This document shows, piece by piece, positions 1-5,736 of a stretch of 5,736 nucleotides of DNA. Within the stretch, counting starts at the first letter, position 1, and each line of letters begins with the position of its first letter. The notes under the pieces are model-generated. The model was not told the DNA's origin. It did no database searches and saw nothing but the letters and a program-made list of their open reading frames with translations. This DNA is from an uncultured beta proteobacterium (lineage in GTDB: Bacteria > Pseudomonadota > Gammaproteobacteria > Burkholderiales > Rhodocyclaceae), in assembly GCA_903917505.1 (NCBI GenBank), contig CAIXAY010000392.1, positions 1 through 5,736 on the forward strand, written 5' to 3'. A program made the position numbers and the translations under genes.

Positions 1-1
1 G

Positions 2-2233
<2,232 letters not shown>

Positions 2234-2247
2234 CGCGCCACATGAAA

Positions 2248-2275
2248 ACGGCTCCCTGCGGAGCCGTCGGCTTTT
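2248..2275. terminator. Bidirectional intrinsic terminator between convergent genes
   Basis: A perfect 8-bp stem (ACGGCTCC at 2248-2255, GGAGCCGT at 2260-2267) encloses the 4-base loop CTGC. Read on the minus strand, the stem runs directly into TTTTC, a good fit for ending the yggX transcript 20 bases after its stop. Read on the plus strand, four T's (2272-2275) follow after a 4-base gap, a weaker fit for the kinase gene that ends at 2233. Its place in the 53-base gap between two convergent genes supports shared use. Confidence 0.75.
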
Positions 2276-2286
2276 CCTGAAGACGC

Positions 2287-2559
2287 TCAGGCGGCTGGCG
2301 GAACGTAGCCCTGGACCTGGTCGGCGCCGCCGCCGAAGAAATGCTTCTCGATCTGCTCGGCGAGATACTTGCGATGCGCCGCGTCGGCGAGGTTCAAGCG
2401 GTTCTCGTTGATCAGCATGGTCTGCATGCGCAACCACTGCTGCCAGGCTTCCTTCGAGACGCCGTCGTAAATGCGCTTGCCCAGCGGCCCCGGGTACGGC
2501 GGGAAATCAAGCCCTTCCGCCTCGCGGCCGAGTTTGACGCAGTTGACCATTCTTGCCAT
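2287..2559 (-). CDS. yggX: YggX family Fe(II)-trafficking / oxidative damage protection protein
   Basis: This is a complete 90-residue protein, the usual size for the family. The N-terminus carries the family hallmark [20 protein letters not shown], with the single conserved Cys at residue 7, followed by [13 protein letters not shown], the helical [11 protein letters not shown] segment, and the C-terminal FFGGGADQ and GYVPP. Family knowledge: YggX is a small cytosolic protein that protects iron-sulfur enzymes from oxidants and is linked to labile iron handling; its biochemical mechanism is still debated. The ATG at 2557-2559 is chosen because AGGGAG sits 6 bases upstream; a second in-frame ATG three codons on (2548-2550) has no such spacing. 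It is the last gene of the minus-strand cluster, 74 bases after argA, and has a candidate promoter of its own. It ends just before the shared terminator. Confidence 0.96.
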   Translation of the reverse strand: MARMVNCVKLGREAEGLDFPPYPGPLGKRIYDGVSKEAWQQWLRMQTMLINENRLNLADAAHRKYLAEQIEKHFFGGGADQVQGYVPPAA

Positions 2560-2565
2560 GAGTGA

Positions 2566-2571
2566 CTCCCT
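2566..2571 (-). promoter_or_regulatory. Ribosome binding site of yggX
   Basis: AGGGAG on the minus strand lies 6 bases before the ATG at 2559. It decides between two nearby in-frame ATG codons in favour of the upstream one. Confidence 0.7.
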
Positions 2572-2593
2572 AAAGCGCTATTCGACAAGCGCA

Positions 2594-2599
2594 ATTATA
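2594..2599 (-). promoter_or_regulatory. Candidate -10 box of a yggX promoter
   Basis: The minus strand reads a perfect TATAAT in the argA-yggX gap, in an AT-rich patch of otherwise GC-rich DNA. Transcription would start near 2587, giving a leader of about 28 bases before yggX. The -35 side is poor: a 17-base spacer gives ATTTAG, while TTGAAT (2621-2626) would need a 21-base spacer. An activator-dependent or weak sigma-70-type promoter is possible, but a chance AT-rich match cannot be excluded. Confidence 0.45.
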
Positions 2600-2605
2600 C
2601 CGTGC

Positions 2606-2618
2606 AGGGCTTCGCCCT
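2606..2618. other. Small hairpin in the argA-yggX gap
   Basis: AGGGC and GCCCT form a 5-bp stem around a 3-base loop, 16 bases beyond the argA stop. No T-run follows on the minus strand, so it is not a convincing terminator. It lies immediately upstream of the TATAAT box and may slightly stabilise or attenuate read-through from argA, but this is a guess. Confidence 0.3.
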
Positions 2619-2633
2619 AAATTCAAAATCCGC

Positions 2634-3953
2634 TCACAGCGCTTTGGCGAAGACCTTGGAGCGGCGCTGCAGGTTATAGACGAGGCGCTTTTCGGTCGGC
2701 AAGTCTTCGACCGGTTGTTCGACGAAGCCGCGTTCCTTGAACCAGTGCGACGTGACCGTGGTCAGGACGAACAGGCGCTTGATGCCGACCGAGCGCGCCC
2801 GCGTTTCGATGCGCTTGAGCAATTGTTCGCCGTAACCCCAGCGCCGGTAATGCGGATGCACAGCGACGCAGGCCAGCTCGGCCTGGTCGCCGCCATAGGG
2901 GTAGAGCGCCGCGCAGCCGACGATCAGTCCGTCGTGCTCGACCACCGAAAAACGCGTGATCTCGCGCTCGAGCAGTTCGCGCGAACGGCGCACCAGCGAG
3001 CCGTCGGCCTCGAGCGGCTCGATCAGCGCGACCAGGCCGCTGATGTCGTCGGGACGCGCGTCGCGCAAAATTTCCAGCGACTCGCGGGTGATGATGGTGC
3101 CCACGCCGTCGCGCGAAAAAAGTTCGCGCAGCAGGGTGCCGTCCTCCTTGTAGCTGATCAGATGCACGCGACCGACGCCGGCGCGGCTGGCGCGCACGGC
3201 CGCCGGCAGATAGCGCCGCAGGTCCGGCGACAACCAGTCGCCGATGGCCAGCAGGCGTTCGGCCGTATCGGTGGTCAGCTCGTCGAGCAGCTTGCCGTCG
3301 ATGTCGGTGACGCCCTGGCTGTCGGTCAGGAAAATCAGCTTGTCGGCGTTGATCGCGGTGGACGCGGCCTCGGCGACTTCCTCCATCGCCAGGTTGAAGA
3401 TTTCGCCGGTCGGGCTGGCGCCGAGGCAGGACAGGATCACGATGTTGCCGATGCTAAGCTGCGCCCGTATGCCTTCGGCATCGATCTTGCGCACCCCGCC
3501 GGCGTACTGCATGTCGACGCCGTCGAGCACGCCGAGCGGTTTGGCGGTGATGAAGTTGCCGGCGATCACGCGGATCGTGCTGTTGGCCATCGGCGTGTCG
3601 GGCAGGCCCTGCGAGAGCAGCGCGTCGATCTCGAGATAAACGCTGCCGACCGCGTCGATCACGCAATCGAGCGTCGCCGCGTCGGTGACGCGGTAACCGC
3701 TGTGCGTCGCCGAATTGAGACCCTTCTCGCGCAACTCCTCCTCGATCTGCGGCCGCGCGCCGTGCACCAGCACCAGGCGCACGCCGAGCGCGGCGAGCAG
3801 GTTGGCGTCATAGGCCAGCGTGCGCGCCAGCGGGCCGGAAATCGCCTTGCCGCCGAAGGCGATGACGAAGGTCTTGCCGCGGAACAGATTGACGTAGGGC
3901 GCGACCGAGCGGAACAGCGCTACAAAGTGGGCGGAACTCAATTCGTCGGACAT
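2634..3953 (-). CDS. argA: Amino-acid N-acetyltransferase (N-acetylglutamate synthase)
   Basis: This 439-residue protein matches the length of the classical bifunctional-architecture ArgA (about 440). It makes N-acetyl-L-glutamate from glutamate and acetyl-CoA, the first step of arginine synthesis, in the cytosol. Residues about 20-285 form the amino-acid-kinase-like domain (FVIAFGGKAISG at 29-40, LVHGARPQIEEEL at 62-74, NADKLIFLTD at 202-211), which in this family binds arginine for feedback inhibition rather than acting as a kinase. Residues about 294-430 form the GNAT acetyltransferase domain, with motif A ELACVAVHPHYRRWGYGEQL and its acetyl-CoA loop R-R-W-G-Y-G at 370-375. The ATG at 3951-3953 is chosen because the frame upstream (to 4103) only shadows pap and is low-complexity. 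The start lies 4 bases after the pap stop, so translation is probably coupled. Arginine feedback is expected from the family, but I see no ARG-box-like site. Confidence 0.95.
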   Translation of the reverse strand: MSDELSSAHFVALFRSVAPYVNLFRGKTFVIAFGGKAISGPLARTLAYDANLLAALGVRLVLVHGARPQIEEELREKGLNSATHSGYRVTDAATLDCVIDAVGSVYLEIDALLSQGLPDTPMANSTIRVIAGNFITAKPLGVLDGVDMQYAGGVRKIDAEGIRAQLSIGNIVILSCLGASPTGEIFNLAMEEVAEAASTAINADKLIFLTDSQGVTDIDGKLLDELTTDTAERLLAIGDWLSPDLRRYLPAAVRASRAGVGRVHLISYKEDGTLLRELFSRDGVGTIITRESLEILRDARPDDISGLVALIEPLEADGSLVRRSRELLEREITRFSVVEHDGLIVGCAALYPYGGDQAELACVAVHPHYRRWGYGEQLLKRIETRARSVGIKRLFVLTTVTSHWFKERGFVEQPVEDLPTEKRLVYNLQRRSKVFAKAL

Positions 3954-3957
3954 GTCC

Positions 3958-5463
3958 TCATTTTTCCTTAAGCTGTGATTTGCCGGTGCCCAAAGCCTTT
4001 TCCAGGCGCTCGCAGATGGTACGCAGAATCTTGACGCGGGCAAAATTCTTGTCGTTCGCTTCGACCAGCGTCCATGGTGCCGAGGTGGTGCTGGTGCGGT
4101 CAACCATATCGCACACGGCGGTGTGATAGGCGCCGCTCTTCTTGCGGTTGCGCCAGTCTTCCTCGGTGATCTTGAAGCGCTTGAAGGCGATCTTTTCGCG
4201 CTCCTTGAAACGCTTGAGTTGCTCGTCGGCGCTGATCTGCAGCCAGAACTTGATGACGATCGCGCCGTCCTTCTGCAACTCGTGCTCGAAGTCGTTGATC
4301 TCGGTGTAGGCGCGCAGCCAGTCGGCCTCGGCGCAAAAGCCTTCGACGCGCTCGACCAGCACGCGGCCGTACCAGGTCCGGTCGAAAATCGCCACCCGGC
4401 CGGCGCGCGGAATGTGCCGCCAGAAACGCCACAGATAGGGCTGCGCGCGCTCTTCCTCGGTCGGCGCGGCGACCGGAATGATCTGGTACTGGCGCGCGTC
4501 GATGGCCGCGGTCACGCGGCGTATGCTGCCGCCCTTGCCGGCCGCGTCGGAACCCTCGAAAGCGAGAATCAGCGAGTGCTTCCTGAACTCGGGATGGCGC
4601 ACCAGTTCGGAGAGGCGCCCCTGCCATTTGGCGAGCTGCGTTTCATAAACCTTCTTGGCCAGCGTCTGTGTGAGATCGAGCGCCGTCAGCACGTCGAGTG
4701 TGTCGGACTTGCGTGTTAGCGGCGGCGCCACCGGGTAATTCTGGTCGCGGGTATCGGCGAGGCGGCTCTGCAAGGCGTCGAGGACGATCTTGCCGACGGT
4801 CAGCGAACGGTAATGGTCGTCGGTGCCCTCGACGACGATCCACGGCGCCCACGGCGTATTGGTCATGCGCAGCACGTGGCCGGCGGCCTCCTGCAGCTTG
4901 CCGTAGGTTTTCAGGCGCGCCCAGCTTTCCTTGGTCACCCGCCAGGCGGTGCGCGGATTGTTCTCGAGCGCTTTCAGGCGCTGGCGTTGGCCGTCCTTCG
5001 ACAGGTGGAACCAGAACTTCAGGACCAGCGCGCCCTCGTTGACCAGCATCGCCTCGAAGCGGTTGATCTGGTCCATGCGCTGATCGAGGTCGGCGCGCGC
5101 CAGTTCGCCGCGGATGCGCTCGGCGATCGGATCGGAATACCAGGAACCGGCGAAAATGCCGATCCGGGTCTTCGGCGGCAGCGCCCGCCAATAGCGCCAC
5201 ATATAGGGCCGCTCGCGTTCCTCGTCGCTCGGCGCCGAAAAGGCCAGCGTCGACAAATAGCGCGGATCCAACCACTCGTAGAGGACGTTGATCGTCTCGC
5301 CCTTGCCCGCGCCGTCGACCCCGCTGATCAATATGACAACGGGAAATTTGCCCTTTTGCAGAAAATCGAATTGCGTATCGAGCAGCGCCGAGCGCAACTT
5401 CGGCACCTCGGCGCGGTAAGTTTCCTTGTCTACCTTGTGTCCGAGTTCGGCTGATTCAAACAT
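3958..5463 (-). CDS. pap: Polyphosphate:AMP phosphotransferase (class II, two-domain PPK2)
   Basis: This 501-residue protein has two fused PPK2 domains, the class II arrangement known to transfer phosphate from polyphosphate to AMP, giving ADP. The N-terminal domain (about 15-235) has a P-loop SGVDGAGKGET (Asp50, Lys54), but its Walker B region reads IFAGSWYSDP, lacking the Asp-Arg pair. The C-terminal domain (about 265-490) has P-loop EGSDAAGKGG (Asp306, Lys310) and an intact Walker B IFDRTWYGRV (Asp361, Arg362, Arg367), so it is the likely active half, as reported for class II enzymes. Lid-type helices follow KFWLHLSKD and KFWLQISAD. The ATG at 5461-5463 is chosen for the strong AGGAG 7 bases upstream and the family-like N-terminus MFESAELGHKVDK. 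The frame stays open upstream to 5736, but that stretch is an out-of-frame shadow of rsmE plus a copied piece of this gene. It overlaps the rsmE end by 8 bases. Confidence 0.95.
   Translation of the reverse strand: MFESAELGHKVDKETYRAEVPKLRSALLDTQFDFLQKGKFPVVILISGVDGAGKGETINVLYEWLDPRYLSTLAFSAPSDEERERPYMWRYWRALPPKTRIGIFAGSWYSDPIAERIRGELARADLDQRMDQINRFEAMLVNEGALVLKFWFHLSKDGQRQRLKALENNPRTAWRVTKESWARLKTYGKLQEAAGHVLRMTNTPWAPWIVVEGTDDHYRSLTVGKIVLDALQSRLADTRDQNYPVAPPLTRKSDTLDVLTALDLTQTLAKKVYETQLAKWQGRLSELVRHPEFRKHSLILAFEGSDAAGKGGSIRRVTAAIDARQYQIIPVAAPTEEERAQPYLWRFWRHIPRAGRVAIFDRTWYGRVLVERVEGFCAEADWLRAYTEINDFEHELQKDGAIVIKFWLQISADEQLKRFKEREKIAFKRFKITEEDWRNRKKSGAYHTAVCDMVDRTSTTSAPWTLVEANDKNFARVKILRTICERLEKALGTGKSQLKEK
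3965..3969 (-). promoter_or_regulatory. Ribosome binding site of argA, inside the end of pap
   Basis: AAGGA lies in the last sense codons of pap, 11 bases before the argA ATG (3953). A second purine stretch, GAGG (3956-3959), overlaps the pap stop but is only 2 bases from the ATG, too close to be the main site. Placing the argA site inside pap supports translational coupling. Confidence 0.5.
5228..5346 (+). repeat. 119-bp direct repeat, copy 1 (inside pap)
   Basis: This is the native copy. It encodes pap residues 40-78, which contain the N-terminal P-loop, and fits the surrounding protein on both sides. It matches 5618-5736 base for base in the same orientation, 390 bases away. The match ends on the left at 5227 (G against C at 5617); on the right it is limited only by the window end. 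Confidence 0.98.
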
Positions 5464-5620
5464 GTCCTGACTCCTCCCTGAAGTCGCCCCACAGGCACTG
5501 GATCGCGGCCAGCGCCGCGAGCCCCGCTGTTTCCGTACGCAGGATGCGCGGCCCGAGTCGGACCGAGACGAAGCCCGCCAGTACCGCCTGCTGCATTTCT
5601 TCCGGCGCGAGACCGCCCTC
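5456..5620 (-). CDS. rsmE: 16S rRNA (uracil-1498-N3)-methyltransferase, C-terminal fragment
   Basis: Only the last 54 residues are recognisable, against about 240 in the family. They begin at EGGLAPEEM and include GFVSVRLGPRILRTETAG, the signature of the SPOUT-fold knot where RsmE binds S-adenosylmethionine, then ALAAIQCLWGDF at the C-terminus. RsmE methylates N3 of U1498 in 16S rRNA of the 30S subunit. The stop (TGA, 5456-5458) overlaps the pap start by 8 bases. Upstream of the Glu codon (5618-5620) the sequence stops resembling RsmE: the expected G-P-E-G-G reads G-A-E-G-G, and everything before it is a copy of part of pap in another frame. As written, this is a broken gene. Whether an intact rsmE continues beyond the window depends on whether the repeat is real or an assembly error. 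The reading MVGSALFVD upstream is frame-shifted pap sequence, not RsmE. Confidence 0.9.
   Translation of the reverse strand, partial: EGGLAPEEMQQAVLAGFVSVRLGPRILRTETAGLAALAAIQCLWGDFREESGHV
5471..5479 (-). promoter_or_regulatory. Strong ribosome binding site of pap
   Basis: The minus strand reads AGGGAGGAG, ending 7 bases before the ATG at 5463 and lying inside the last codons of rsmE. It fixes the pap start and argues against starts further upstream in the open frame. Confidence 0.8.
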
Positions 5621-5736
5621 GGCGCCGAAAAGGCCAGCGTCGACAAATAGCGCGGATCCAACCACTCGTAGAGGACGTTGATCGTCTCGCCCTTGCCCGC
5701 GCCGTCGACCCCGCTGATCAATATGACAACGGGAAA
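5618..5736 (+). repeat. 119-bp direct repeat, copy 2 (pap fragment abutting rsmE at the window edge)
   Basis: This is an exact copy of 5228-5346 that reaches the last base of the window, so its full length is unknown. On the minus strand it carries pap codons 40-78 without the start or the rest of the gene. It joins rsmE at the Glu codon of G-P-E-G-G; the bases CTC, perhaps up to CTCGG, fit both parents, suggesting a short microhomology at the join. The spacing is a multiple of three, so the copied frame runs openly through the rsmE shadow into pap, making a misleading 587-codon frame. There are no terminal inverted repeats or transposase. Confidence 0.97.

Noticed and set aside
3938..3961. 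A seven-codon mini-frame (ATGAGGACA to TGA, minus strand) overlapping the pap stop and the argA start
   Set aside because: Its ATG is only 3 bases from AAGGA, too close for good initiation, and so short an overlap is expected by chance at a coupled stop/start junction.
2715..3971. A 418-codon open frame on the plus strand opposite argA
   Set aside because: It is a composition-driven shadow of argA, rich in Arg, Ala, Asp and Gln, with no motif or ribosome site that I can support.
2634..4103. A longer argA frame starting at 4103
   Set aside because: The extra 50 residues are an out-of-frame reading of the pap end with no family similarity; the start at 3953 has suitable spacing and gives the usual ArgA length.
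3958..5721. A 587-codon open frame that would make a PPK2 with an extra N-terminal P-loop
   Set aside because: Its start (a TTG at 5721) lies in the copied repeat, and the residues between the copy and 5463 are an Arg/Ser-rich shadow of rsmE. The true start at 5463 has a strong ribosome site and a family-like N-terminus.
5618..5736. Insertion by a mobile element as the cause of the rsmE break
   Set aside because: No transposase, inverted ends or target-site duplication is visible; the inserted sequence is simply a piece of the neighbouring gene.

Overview
The window is GC-rich, densely coding bacterial DNA. It most resembles a betaproteobacterium, possibly of the Rhodocyclales. That placement is inferred from the YggX and ArgA sequences, the ArgA type (fused kinase-like and GNAT domains) and the rsmE-pap-argA-yggX order; no rRNA or other marker gene is present to confirm it.

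Layout: positions 1-2233 (+) hold the 3' part of a large multi-PAS hybrid sensor histidine kinase with a C-terminal receiver domain; its start lies before the window. A short gap (2234-2286) carries a hairpin that looks like a shared, bidirectional terminator. The rest is read on the minus strand, converging on the kinase gene. In transcription order it contains the 3' end of rsmE (16S rRNA m3U1498 methyltransferase), a two-domain class II PPK2 (polyphosphate:AMP phosphotransferase), argA (N-acetylglutamate synthase) and yggX (Fe(II)-trafficking / oxidative damage protection protein). rsmE and pap overlap by 8 bases and pap and argA are 4 bases apart, so these three look co-transcribed and translationally coupled. 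yggX follows after 74 bases and has its own candidate -10 box.

The genes are individually familiar: rRNA modification, polyphosphate-driven AMP recycling, the first step of arginine synthesis, and iron/oxidant protection. I see no undescribed defence, mobile or RNA system.

The real anomaly is at the right edge. The last 119 bases (5618-5736) exactly copy 5228-5346, inside the first P-loop region of pap, in the same orientation and 390 bases apart. The copy replaces the expected upstream part of rsmE, which is cut at its conserved G-P-E-G-G motif. Either a 390-bp tandem duplication is cut by the window edge, or this is a chimeric contig end. The apparent longer pap reading frame starting inside the second copy should not be taken as the gene.
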